Source: Nitrososphaerota archaeon
GTDB taxonomy: Archaea; Thermoproteota; Nitrososphaeria; Nitrososphaerales; JACQRY01
Assembly (NCBI GenBank): GCA_016184315.1
Contig: JACPCU010000029.1
Coordinates: forward strand, 1-43,218
Length of the DNA: 43,218 nucleotides
Direction of reading: 5' to 3'
Shown here: in pieces, positions 32,237 to 40,491 of the stretch
Layout of the letters: each line of letters begins with the position of its first letter
Numbering within the stretch: the stretch's first letter is position 1
Made by a program: the position numbers and the translations under genes
The notes under the pieces: generated by a model
What the model saw: only the letters and a program-made list of their open reading frames with translations
Told to the model about the DNA's origin: nothing
Databases searched by the model: none

Positions 32237-33229
32237 ATGCTCGAACTTGTCATACTGATAATCATCGTCGCATTGCTCTTCGACTACTTCAACGGTTTTC
32301 ACGACGCTGCCAACTCCATTGCCACCGTCGTTTCTACTCGAGTCTTAACACCTAAGCTCGCCGTCGTCTGGGCTGCTTGGTGGAACTTTGCAGCAGCATT
32401 CGGATTCGGGGTAAGCGTAGCAACCACGGTTGGCAAAGGGATCGTGGAGCCTTCCGGAGTAACCCAGGGCGTCATCTTATCTGGCCTCGTCGGCGCAATC
32501 GCTTGGGACATAATCACATGGTACTACGGCCTCCCTACAAGCTCCTCACACGCGTTGATCGGAGGCTTCATAGGATCAGCCGTTACCAGATCAGGCATAG
32601 GTGTTATCCTCTTAGACAATGTCTACAAAGTCCTGATTTTCATCGTCATCTCTCCTCTACTAGGCGCAGTACTGGGCTTCGCCACAATGGCGCTCGTCGC
32701 CTTCGTACTCCGCAAAACATCACTAGGCAAGGCGAATACAGTCTTCAAAAGATTGCAACTAGTATCCGCCGCGTCTTACAGCTTCGGACACGGAACAAAT
32801 GACGCTCAGAAAACTATGGGTATAATCACTGCCCTACTCTTCACCTCAGGCTATTTGGGAGACACTTTCTACGTGCCGTTCTGGGTTATTCTAGCAGCCC
32901 ATGCCGCAATCGGCTTAGGGACGCTAAGTGGAGGTTGGCGCATAGTCAAGACTATGGGGATGAGATTGACTAGGCTGACGCCTGTCGGAGGCTTCAGTGC
33001 TGAAACTGCTGCTGCCGCAACGCTTGTTGGAACAGCCATTGGCGGCATACCTGTTAGCACCACCCATACGATCGCAGGAGCCATCATGGGGGTGGGAAGC
33101 ACAAGGAGACTCTCCGCTGTTCGATGGGGGATTGCAAGGAGAATAGTTTGGGCATGGATCCTAACCATTCCCGGGAGCGCGTTGATAGCCGCGGCGTTTT
33201 ACCTGTTGACTGGAACGTTTATCCCTTAA
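32237..33229 (+). CDS. pitA: Low-affinity inorganic phosphate transporter (PiT family)
   Basis: This 330-residue PiT transporter has about ten membrane helices and both family repeats: FDYFNGFHDAANSIATVVSTRVL at the start, then FGHGTNDAQKTMG in the second half. GLPTSSSHAL and GIPVSTTHTIAG are the signature Ser/Thr-His loops. It imports phosphate with cation symport. The DUF47 gene starting 57 nt downstream is its standard regulatory partner in archaea and bacteria. Confidence 0.94.
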   Translation: MLELVILIIIVALLFDYFNGFHDAANSIATVVSTRVLTPKLAVVWAAWWNFAAAFGFGVSVATTVGKGIVEPSGVTQGVILSGLVGAIAWDIITWYYGLPTSSSHALIGGFIGSAVTRSGIGVILLDNVYKVLIFIVISPLLGAVLGFATMALVAFVLRKTSLGKANTVFKRLQLVSAASYSFGHGTNDAQKTMGIITALLFTSGYLGDTFYVPFWVILAAHAAIGLGTLSGGWRIVKTMGMRLTRLTPVGGFSAETAAAATLVGTAIGGIPVSTTHTIAGAIMGVGSTRRLSAVRWGIARRIVWAWILTIPGSALIAAAFYLLTGTFIP

Positions 33230-33285
33230 ATCTTGAAAGTATGTTCTTATAGTTTTTAGCCGTAGGCAGATAGGGGTAAACCAAG

Positions 33286-33912
33286 TTGAGGCTGAGAGAC
33301 TTTGCGTTTCCAACTGAAACAGATTTCTTCGAATTGTTGAGGACGCAGTCAGAGACAGTGCTTGATGCATCACTATACCTCAGCCAGATGATTACGAAGT
33401 TTGATCAAATAGAGAAACGTCGCGACCAAATAAAAGAGTGTGAACACGCCGGAGACATCAATGCTCGCAACTTGTACACCAAGCTAAACATATCTTTCAT
33501 AACCCCCTTTGACAGGGAAGACATCTCTAAGCTCACAGCATCTTACGACGATGTCGTTGACTTTATTTACGCTGTGGCAAACAGAATCTACCTCTACAAG
33601 ATTGAAGAAGCCACACCTCCTATGCTAGAGTTCGCGTCACTGATCACCGAGTCGGTGAAAGAGCTGAACAAGACATTGGCGACCCTAAGCAAAGTGGATG
33701 CAAAGAAGATCGAGCAGGGCTGCGCGATGGTAAGCGCCTTGGAGAATAAGGCTGACAATCTCCTCAACGAAAGCGTAGCGACCTTATTCAATATGTCAGA
33801 CCCTATCCGCATCATCAAACTGAAAGAGATCTACGAGTACATGGAGATCGTGACCGACAAATGCAAGGAAGTCGCGGATGCCTTCAGAGAAATAGGGATC
33901 AAATACTCCTAA
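33286..33912 (+). CDS. DUF47/PhoU-like Pit accessory protein
   Basis: This 208-residue helical protein of the DUF47 family (PhoU fold) has FFELLRTQSETVLDAS, EHAGDINARNLYTKLNISFITPFDREDI and YMEIVTDKCKEVADAFREI, the conserved family segments. DUF47 proteins accompany Pit transporters and probably adjust phosphate uptake. It starts at TTG 33286, 57 nt after pit. Co-transcribed with pit unless the A/T-rich gap carries its own promoter. Confidence 0.9.
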   Translation: MRLRDFAFPTETDFFELLRTQSETVLDASLYLSQMITKFDQIEKRRDQIKECEHAGDINARNLYTKLNISFITPFDREDISKLTASYDDVVDFIYAVANRIYLYKIEEATPPMLEFASLITESVKELNKTLATLSKVDAKKIEQGCAMVSALENKADNLLNESVATLFNMSDPIRIIKLKEIYEYMEIVTDKCKEVADAFREIGIKYS

Positions 33913-34228
33913 GCATCGAAACAGGCATGCCATTCAAAGGCTCAACAAAAATAAACTGATGTGAGCCTAGGATTTGTTCATCCGTAAACTCCTTCTTCTC
34001 TTTGCGCTTCCTCGCTAAGCTCTTCCAACTCATCTGCTCTAATGCTGAAAACTGGATTATGCAATAGATTCTCGATAGAGGGAACACACTCGCCAATATT
34101 CTTAGTATCTCCAACTCTTATCTTGGCCTCCCGACTTCTGCGAGCTTTGACCATAATCCTATACTGCTTGTTCGCAAATATTTCTACTTGTTCCCCAAAA
34201 CAGTAACTGTGTCAGATATGAGAACCAT
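33899..34228 (-). pseudogene. Probable frameshifted gene of unknown family
   Basis: The 430-bp gap between the DUF47 gene and the next oxidoreductase holds protein-like sequence on the minus strand in three successive frames. ATG 34228 reads MVLISDTVTVLG. One missing G in a GGGG run leads into EQVEIFANKQYRIMVKARRSREAK up to SEEAQREEG at 33978. A further shift would give EFTDEQILGSHQFIFVEP to 33899. A TATA-like CATAAAG (about 34253-34259) lies upstream at leaderless distance. The middle piece alone is an intact 58-codon frame (33978-34154). No family recognised. Sequencing error is as likely as decay. Confidence 0.45.
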
Positions 34229-34342
34229 CTTATCCTTTGCCTATCAATTTCTTTATGCAACTGTAGAAGCAAACCTTCCTTCGAATCAAATACATGACTT
34301 AACATTTAACTGCCTTGAACTACGCCAATTACGACGGAAACT

Positions 34343-35353
34343 TTGAGATTCGGTGTCAGACTTCCACAAGATGGTCCTTTCGCTTCAGCAAAAAACATGA
34401 TTCGCGTAGCCAAAGAAGCGGAGACACTAGGCTTTAGCCATGTCTGGGTGAACGATCACATCTCTTGGAGCACACATGAAAAATACCATCTCGGAGCAGG
34501 AACCAAGGAAGCAGTAGACAAGGCCAGCAGAGAGCAGATACTGGTGAAATACGACTCCCTGACTACTCTAGCAGCGATTTCAGGGATATGTCCCAACATC
34601 AAAGTGGGCACAGCGTGCCTAGTCCTGCCTCTGAGAGCGCCATTAGCATTAGCTAAGGCAGCTGTATCTCTACGCGAATTATCTGAAGGAAGATTCATCA
34701 TGGGTGTCTGCGCAGGTAACATAGAAGAGGAAGCAACCTTACACCACTACGACTACAACGAGAGAGGCAAGATCATGGATGAAGCCCTCCAAATCATAAC
34801 AGAAGCCCTCCATACAGGAGAAGTCCACAACTATCGCGGCAAATACTACCAGTATGAAGAAGCATACCTCTACCCCAAACCTTCAAAACACATCCCATTG
34901 TGGTACGGCGGAAGACTGCCAACAGGAGAAGTCACCTCTGCAACACCGCTCGCCGCCCTGAGAAGAACAGCTAAGTATTGCGACGCCCTCTTCCCAGGCC
35001 TCTACAGTACTCCTGATGCTTTCAGAAAAGTTCAGCCCCGCCTAGAAGACTACTGCCGCAAATACAACCGAGACCCGAAGACCGTGGGAAAAGCCATTGA
35101 AACCTTCGCCTGCATAACAAGGACCGACGAGGAAGCTCTCAGCATGACTCGCCCAACCATGAAAGAAAGAAGCATCGACCCGTTGGACAGCTGGGTCTTC
35201 CTTGGTTCACCGTCAACAGTCACCGAGAAATTCGAGGCCTACAAGCCTATGAGAGTAGAAGACTTCGAACTGAAATTCGTAGTCCCCACACTGGAAGAAA
35301 TGCTGACCCAGATGCGTCGCTTCGCAGCTGAAGTTATTCCAAGCCTCCCGTGA
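34343..35353 (+). CDS. Luciferase-like (probably F420-dependent) oxidoreductase (second copy)
   Basis: This 336-residue luciferase-family protein begins RFGVRLPQDG and has VAKEAETLGFSHVWVNDHI, SLRELSEGRFIMGVCAGN and PLWYGGRLP in the usual order. Compared with the protein at 3004-4002 it keeps the classical N-terminal active-site stretch WVNDHI. Cofactor F420 is inferred from family and archaeal context, and the substrate is unknown. TTG start. Confidence 0.83.
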   Translation: MRFGVRLPQDGPFASAKNMIRVAKEAETLGFSHVWVNDHISWSTHEKYHLGAGTKEAVDKASREQILVKYDSLTTLAAISGICPNIKVGTACLVLPLRAPLALAKAAVSLRELSEGRFIMGVCAGNIEEEATLHHYDYNERGKIMDEALQIITEALHTGEVHNYRGKYYQYEEAYLYPKPSKHIPLWYGGRLPTGEVTSATPLAALRRTAKYCDALFPGLYSTPDAFRKVQPRLEDYCRKYNRDPKTVGKAIETFACITRTDEEALSMTRPTMKERSIDPLDSWVFLGSPSTVTEKFEAYKPMRVEDFELKFVVPTLEEMLTQMRRFAAEVIPSLP

Positions 35354-35408
35354 ACCACGACAGCTAGATTTAAACAACCTCTCATCCACCCACGCTTCGC
35401 TGAGAAGG

Positions 35409-36728
35409 ATGCAGAAACGCCTCGGATGGCTCGATCAACGAACCCACACCACTAGAAACGCTCTTCAAGCCAAGGAAGGAGAACAAGTAAGGCTTCTAGG
35501 CTGGGTCCACGTCAAAAACCAAGTAGGCGGCATAATCTTCCTCACAGTAAGAGACGGAGAAGGCTTCATACAGGCCGCCGGCAAGAAAGGAGTAGTAAGC
35601 GAACAAGTCTTCGAGGACCTCAAGAAGGTTACCCGGGAATCAGCAGTAATGGTTGGGGGAACAGTTAGAGGAGACAAGAGAGCACCAGGGGGCAAAGAAG
35701 TCTCCGTCAAAGAATTCGAAATAGTTGCCTTGTCCGATGACTGGCCTATCACGAAGAGCGCTGTCAAGTCGGCTTCATATCTATATGACATGCGCCACCT
35801 CTCCATAAGAGGAAGAAAAGCTTCAGCAGTGATGAAAGTTAGGGCGGAGGTGATCTCTGGTGCGTTTGAACACTTCGTAGACAACGGTTTTATCTTGATC
35901 AGTGCTCCTACCATTGTGCAGAACGCTGTTGAAGGAGGATCAACACTCTTCGAACTGAACTACTTCGGCAGCAAAGCCTACCTGAGCCAAAGCGCCCAGC
36001 TTTACGAGGAAGCAGCCATCAACGCGCTTGAAAAAGTCTTCATCTTCCAACCAGCTTTCCGAGCGGAGAAATCCAAAACCTCCAAGCATCTAACAGAGTT
36101 CTGGATGATAGAGGCAGAGCAAGCCTTTGCAAGCCAAGAAGACAACATGAAGCTCCAAGAAAACCTCCTGTGTCACATATGCAGAAGAGTAGCGGAGAAA
36201 CGCTCAGCAGAACTATCTATTTTGGGCCGCAGATTCAACCCCCCTGAACCACCGTTACCACGAATCAGCTACGATGAAGCCATCCATTTCGCTAGCTCAA
36301 AGGGCATACCGATCAAATGGGGGGAAGACATCACTACGGAAGCTGAACGACTACTCTCCGAGAGCCAAGACAAACCCTTCTTCATCACAGGATACCCCCT
36401 CTCAACAAGAAGCTTCTATCATATGACCAATCCAGACGACCCAAGACAGGTAACGATGTCAGCAGACCTGATAGCACCTGAAGGCCACGGCGAGCTTGCA
36501 ACAGGAGGCCAAAGAATACACGACTATAAGCTCCTAGAAGACAGGATAAAGGGGCAAGAGCTTCCCCCAGAAGCCTTCGGATGGTACCTAGGCCTGAGAA
36601 AATACGGGTTACCTCCCCACGCAGGCTTCGGCATGGGAGCAGAGAGAGCCACTAAATGGATATGCGGATTAAAGCATATACGAGCTACAAGCCTATTCCC
36701 ACGCACAATCACCAGAGTTACCCCCTAA
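35409..36728 (+). CDS. asnS: Asparaginyl-tRNA synthetase (class IIb, archaeal type)
   Basis: This 439-residue class IIb synthetase has an N-terminal OB anticodon-binding domain (residues 25-120, VRLLGWVHVKNQVGGIIFLTVRD). Motif 2 follows as FRAEKSKTSKHLTEFWMIEAE (near 220-240), and motif 3 as GFGMGAERATKW at the end. GGSTLFELNYFGSKAYLSQSAQLYEE matches the AspRS/AsnRS active site. Wording of motif 2 (EFW) favours AsnRS over AspRS. The btuF-like gene follows 23 nt after it. Confidence 0.82.
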   Translation: MQKRLGWLDQRTHTTRNALQAKEGEQVRLLGWVHVKNQVGGIIFLTVRDGEGFIQAAGKKGVVSEQVFEDLKKVTRESAVMVGGTVRGDKRAPGGKEVSVKEFEIVALSDDWPITKSAVKSASYLYDMRHLSIRGRKASAVMKVRAEVISGAFEHFVDNGFILISAPTIVQNAVEGGSTLFELNYFGSKAYLSQSAQLYEEAAINALEKVFIFQPAFRAEKSKTSKHLTEFWMIEAEQAFASQEDNMKLQENLLCHICRRVAEKRSAELSILGRRFNPPEPPLPRISYDEAIHFASSKGIPIKWGEDITTEAERLLSESQDKPFFITGYPLSTRSFYHMTNPDDPRQVTMSADLIAPEGHGELATGGQRIHDYKLLEDRIKGQELPPEAFGWYLGLRKYGLPPHAGFGMGAERATKWICGLKHIRATSLFPRTITRVTP

Positions 36729-36751
36729 CCTAATCATCAGGAGCGAAATGT

Positions 36752-37576
36752 ATGCCCAGGGTCTTCAACGAGATCACTGGGAAACAATTAGACCTTCCTG
36801 AACAGCCAAGACGCATCATAAGCTTCAGCCCAGCGGTGACCGAAACCCTGTTCCTCTTAGGTTTGGGAGACAGAATCATCGGAGTAACGCCGTTCTGCGT
36901 AAGACCTCCTGAGGCACGGGAAAAGAGGAGGATCGGCAGCTACAACACCGTACGCTTAGATGCGTTGAAGGAGTTGAAGCCTGACTTGCTCTTCACCGTG
37001 ACAGGTTACCAGAGAAGCTTCGCGTTGAAGCTGGCAGAGGACCTACCGGTCTTTCCTGTTGAGCTTCCCGTAAGTGTGTCGAGCATAGTGGACATGGTGG
37101 TAAAGGTCGGCTTGGCAGCAGGAGCAGCTCAAGCAGCCCGGAAGCTTGAGCGAAAACTCATAGAGAATCTGGCTAATCTTCGACCAGCATCTTCCAAACC
37201 ATCCGTTTACGTAGAGATCGACTTGGGTGGTCCGGTGTCCTTCGGCGCCTACAGCTACATTACCGATGGGATTCGTCTCCTTAACGCCACAAACATCTTT
37301 GAGGATGTAAACGTGGAATGGTTGACACCAGACTTTAACGGGGTGGTAGAAGCGGACCCGGAAGTAATCTTCTACGAGGCGAAGATGTTTACAAAGTTTG
37401 AAAAAGGGGATTTACACGCGCTTATCGGGAAGAGGGGCTGGGAAGGTCTCAGAGCTGTTAGAACAGGAAACCTTTGGTTGACGCCTAGACCTTTCGATTT
37501 CCTTGCTCACCACGGTCCCAGTTTCATCACCGAAGTTTTGCCGTGGGTTGCGGAGAAAATGAGTCGTCTTGCCTGA
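36752..37576 (+). CDS. BtuF/FepB-like ABC transporter substrate-binding-fold protein without signal peptide
   Basis: This 274-residue protein has the cobalamin/siderophore-binding fold: RRIISFSPAVTETLFLLGLGDRIIGVTPFC near residue 20, LKELKPDLLFT, then GAYSYITDGIRLLNATNIFED. There is no signal peptide, lipobox or N-terminal transmembrane segment. So it is predicted cytoplasmic, unlike transport-associated relatives. No permease or ATPase gene is adjacent. It may instead bind a corrinoid or metal complex inside the cell, which is inference. Confidence 0.78.
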   Translation: MPRVFNEITGKQLDLPEQPRRIISFSPAVTETLFLLGLGDRIIGVTPFCVRPPEAREKRRIGSYNTVRLDALKELKPDLLFTVTGYQRSFALKLAEDLPVFPVELPVSVSSIVDMVVKVGLAAGAAQAARKLERKLIENLANLRPASSKPSVYVEIDLGGPVSFGAYSYITDGIRLLNATNIFEDVNVEWLTPDFNGVVEADPEVIFYEAKMFTKFEKGDLHALIGKRGWEGLRAVRTGNLWLTPRPFDFLAHHGPSFITEVLPWVAEKMSRLA

Positions 37577-37592
37577 TTCTCTGTTCTTGGCT

Positions 37593-38519
37593 CTACTTGC
37601 AGGCAGCTGTGGCGTAGGGTACATTCTGCGGTAGGCTGGTTGATGTGCTTCTGTAGGGACTGTAGGCTCCAGCGGTGACCCACTGGTAGACGGAGGCCAA
37701 GGCGAACAGATCTAGGGTTGAGGGGCAAAGTATGCTTCTTTCCTCTCCGCGTTGGACCCTGTAGTACATCAGGTCGCCGGACTTGTCGCTGTGGCCTAGG
37801 CCTAGGGCGTGGCCGAGTTCGTGGGCTACAATGTTTTGCAGTATGATTTGGTTGGTGTTGCGTGTGGCAACTGTGATCTCAGATCTGGATATTGAGGGGC
37901 CGCTGGTGAACGCGGTGTTGGCGACGCCGGCTTCTTGGCTTGAGTCAAGGCTGCTGTGGAATCTGATGGTGATGTCTTGTCTGCCCTCTATTGCAGTCTC
38001 GTTGACGCCGGCCACATACAGTTTCATGTCTAGGTTTCTGAGGTAGGAATAGGCAGGGTAAGTATCGGCAAACCAGTCCAGAGCCTTATTCCATTCTGAT
38101 ACTGCTTTTCCAGCTGCGGTGACTTGAGGTGAGTTTGATGTTACTCCGATGGTTCGGTTTGTCGTTATTAGTACGGTTATCTGGGTTTTGCTCCAAGAGG
38201 CTGCGTAGTTGCGGTACGGTGAGACTAGGTTGATGGCGGGGCCTTGCTGGCCTGTTGGTGTGGTTGATTGGTTGGGGGGCTGTGGTTGGAGGTCTGTTGT
38301 CGGGGTGGCAGTTGGGGATGAGTGTTGCAGGTCTGGGTATGGGATGTCTAGGTTGGTAAGGATCGATGCTACTGAGTGAGTAAGCCTATCGGCGAGTACT
38401 GTGAATATGCCTGTTGACTCATGGATAGTCTTCTCTATGAGGCTGGGCGGGTCAATGGATTTGGCGGTGAACCACAGGACTACTAGTAGCAATGCGAATC
38501 CGATAAGCTTGCCGCCCAT
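37593..38519 (-). CDS. Matrixin-like secreted zinc metalloprotease
   Basis: This 308-residue protein has an N-terminal membrane anchor (residues 4-18), a proline/threonine/glutamine-rich linker (about 65-95) and a catalytic domain with the metzincin motif HELGHALGLGH. Zinc ligands are His233, His237 and His243, with Glu234 catalytic. Met251 in DLMYY is the Met-turn. It is anchored or secreted, with the active site outside. Convergent with the btuF-like gene by 16 nt. The decayed HEFGHMLG gene at 952-1380 has the same motif class. Confidence 0.88.
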   Translation of the reverse strand: MGGKLIGFALLLVVLWFTAKSIDPPSLIEKTIHESTGIFTVLADRLTHSVASILTNLDIPYPDLQHSSPTATPTTDLQPQPPNQSTTPTGQQGPAINLVSPYRNYAASWSKTQITVLITTNRTIGVTSNSPQVTAAGKAVSEWNKALDWFADTYPAYSYLRNLDMKLYVAGVNETAIEGRQDITIRFHSSLDSSQEAGVANTAFTSGPSISRSEITVATRNTNQIILQNIVAHELGHALGLGHSDKSGDLMYYRVQRGEERSILCPSTLDLFALASVYQWVTAGAYSPYRSTSTSLPQNVPYATAACK

Positions 38520-38642
38520 GTTGGGTCTGGCATTCCTATGGTCGAGATCCTAGTTAAGGAACAGCTTGGAACGCGTTGAAACACTATGCGAATCGGGTGT
38601 GATGATGTTGAGACCGACATCTTATAAGACTGTCTGTGAACC

Positions 38643-38831
38643 ATGAGGGGTGTGCCTAAGATAAAGCTTCGACAGAACCCTTGGCAGCCAAGGGACGCCT
38701 CTAAGCCTATGGGCCCTAGGTGCCCTTACTGCGGCTCCTCAGGTACGCATCCTTTGAAGGCTTTTACTGCTGACGGCTTCCAGCAGTACAGGTGCAGCTC
38801 ATGTCTTAAAACCTTCGAGAAGAAGCTTTAG
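38643..38831 (+). CDS. Small zinc-ribbon protein
   Basis: This 62-residue protein has a single C4 zinc ribbon: CPYCGSSGT, about 17 intervening residues, then CSSC. Such ribbons occur in transposase N-termini and in small nucleic-acid-binding proteins. The ATG is preceded by a TATA-like CTTATAAG at 38621-38628. It ends 20 nt before another zinc-ribbon gene, so they form a pair. Confidence 0.6.
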   Translation: MRGVPKIKLRQNPWQPRDASKPMGPRCPYCGSSGTHPLKAFTADGFQQYRCSSCLKTFEKKL

Positions 38832-38851
38832 CGTAGAGCCGTGGATAACTG

Positions 38852-39175
38852 TTGAAGCAGTCTGTGATCCGTTGCCCGAACTGTGGTTTTGGAAGAGTTG
38901 AGGCTGTTGCGACGAAGACTGCCCCCGGGAAGCATTATCATTGTGGTAAGTGCAGTTTTGAGTGGCAGGATAGGACCGTTAGGAGGCGTCGGAAGCGGAT
39001 AACTTTGTACCGGGAGATGTTGCAGATAGTGTTGGAGAAGAAGGACTTGTTGAATAGTCAGGACAGGTTCTTCGTTGAGAAGACGTTTGCTCGAGATAAG
39101 ACTAATCGTAAGCATCATGCTAGGCTTCTAAGGATAGCTCATAAGATCGGTTTGGATATGAGGGAAACGGAATAG
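38852..39175 (+). CDS. Zinc-ribbon protein, second of a tandem pair
   Basis: This 107-residue protein has an N-terminal C4 ribbon (CPNCGFGRVE, then CGKCSFEW) resembling the zinc ribbons of TFIIS/TFB-type and RNA-polymerase-associated proteins. A basic helical stretch RRRRKRITLYREMLQ and a C-terminal basic helix follow. TTG start. Function unknown; nucleic acid binding is plausible. Adjacent to a similar small ribbon protein. Confidence 0.6.
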   Translation: MKQSVIRCPNCGFGRVEAVATKTAPGKHYHCGKCSFEWQDRTVRRRRKRITLYREMLQIVLEKKDLLNSQDRFFVEKTFARDKTNRKHHARLLRIAHKIGLDMRETE

Positions 39176-39310
39176 GCTGTCTGATAGTGGAAGTTTCTGT
39201 GTTTGAGGATCAAGGGTTTCTCTGTTCGTGGTCGTCTGGGGCAGAGAGGTAGAGATACAGAGAGGTTCCTCCTAGCTAGTTGCTTTTTGTTTGAAGAGAG
39301 GTTTGATTTT

Positions 39311-39318
39311 GTTTAAAT
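39311..39318 (+). promoter_or_regulatory. TATA box of the 385-codon membrane-protein frame
   Basis: GTTTAAAT lies directly before the first in-frame TTG at 39320, so that codon would lie upstream of the predicted transcription start. This favours the TTG at 39356 as the real start. Confidence 0.45.
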
Positions 39319-39355
39319 ATTGACTGTTGTTCCTTTGGCTTATAGGTGTGGTGCG

Positions 39356-40477
39356 TTGAGGGCGCCGTCGAAGGACAGCTTGGTTCTGATATACACTGTG
39401 GGTGTTCTAGGGGCTTTTCTGCAGATTTCCGGTGGATACTGGGATGTTTCGTGGCATATCTTGGGCTTGGTTGAGACTTTCTTCACTGTGCCTCATAGTT
39501 TTCTGTATGCGGGTGTGGTGTTGGCCCTCGGAGCTTCTGCGATAGGTTTTGTGTTGAGGTTTACGGTTTTTAGGCGTGAGGAAGGTGCAAGGCGGCTTCT
39601 TACTGGGCTGTTAGTCTCTTCTGTGGGAGGAGGTTTGCAGCTTGTTGCGGGGCCGTTTGACTTCTGGTGGCACAGCAATTTCGGCTTTGATCCCTTTCTT
39701 TTCACTCCTTCTCACACGTTGCTGATTTCGGGGATTGTTCTGGTGGGCTTAGGTATGGCTCTGGGAAGCATCCGCATTCTTAGGGCGTATCAATCTGATC
39801 CTAGTTTGGGGAGATTCGGGGCGTCTTTAAGATGGCTGAACACGGTTACCGTTGTTTCGCTGACTACTCTATGGCTGGTTTTGAACAGCTTGGTCTATTT
39901 GATAACTGATGTCGGCGGCATAGCCTATACCTTCAATCTGGGTCAAGATTTTGTGAGAGGGACATTTCTATCTGTCTTCGTGGGCACATCCGTTGTGCTG
40001 CTTGCTTTGACCGGCACACTGGCGCTTTTCACTGCTAAGAGGGTTCTGAAGTGGAGGGGTGCAGTAACTATCATCGCCATCATCTCTGCAGCTGTCTCCG
40101 CTACGGCCAACTTGGGCTTCAGAGCCTTCATACTTGCAGGTGGAAAGGAGACTCTGACGGGGCTGACGGGCTCCGGAATATCATCCTTCATCCCCATATA
40201 CCTCTCATTTATCATTCCCGTAGTGCTGTTCGATTTCTTCGTGGACGCATCAGCGTCAAGAACAAGACTGATTGTGGCAGGCGCGTTGATAGGGCCCTTC
40301 GCATCTTTCCTCGACGGGTTCAGATCCGTGGATCTGTGGGTAGGCACCAGCTCAATGATTGTGGTGCTGATTGCCCCGATGCTGGTAGCGGGAATCACGG
40401 CTGGTTTTCTAAGCACGCGGTTTGGAAGCATCCTTATGGCGGAGAAGACGATAGTCGCAGCTCAGCAAAGAGCCTAG
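39356..40477 (+). CDS. Multi-pass membrane protein of unknown function
   Basis: The protein of about 373 residues has around ten hydrophobic helices with few charged loops, for example SLVLIYTVGVLGAFL, VPHSFLYAGVVLALGASAIGF and SFIPIYLSFIIPVVLFDFF. No transporter or enzyme signature was recognised. The segments GYWDVSWH near the first helix, WWHSNFGFD and the paired conserved His could be metal or heme ligands, but this is conjecture. The start is placed at TTG 39356 because the TATA box is at 39311; an earlier TTG at 39320 is less likely. Confidence 0.6.
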   Translation: MRAPSKDSLVLIYTVGVLGAFLQISGGYWDVSWHILGLVETFFTVPHSFLYAGVVLALGASAIGFVLRFTVFRREEGARRLLTGLLVSSVGGGLQLVAGPFDFWWHSNFGFDPFLFTPSHTLLISGIVLVGLGMALGSIRILRAYQSDPSLGRFGASLRWLNTVTVVSLTTLWLVLNSLVYLITDVGGIAYTFNLGQDFVRGTFLSVFVGTSVVLLALTGTLALFTAKRVLKWRGAVTIIAIISAAVSATANLGFRAFILAGGKETLTGLTGSGISSFIPIYLSFIIPVVLFDFFVDASASRTRLIVAGALIGPFASFLDGFRSVDLWVGTSSMIVVLIAPMLVAGITAGFLSTRFGSILMAEKTIVAAQQRA

Positions 40478-40491
40478 GGTCAGAAGAATTT

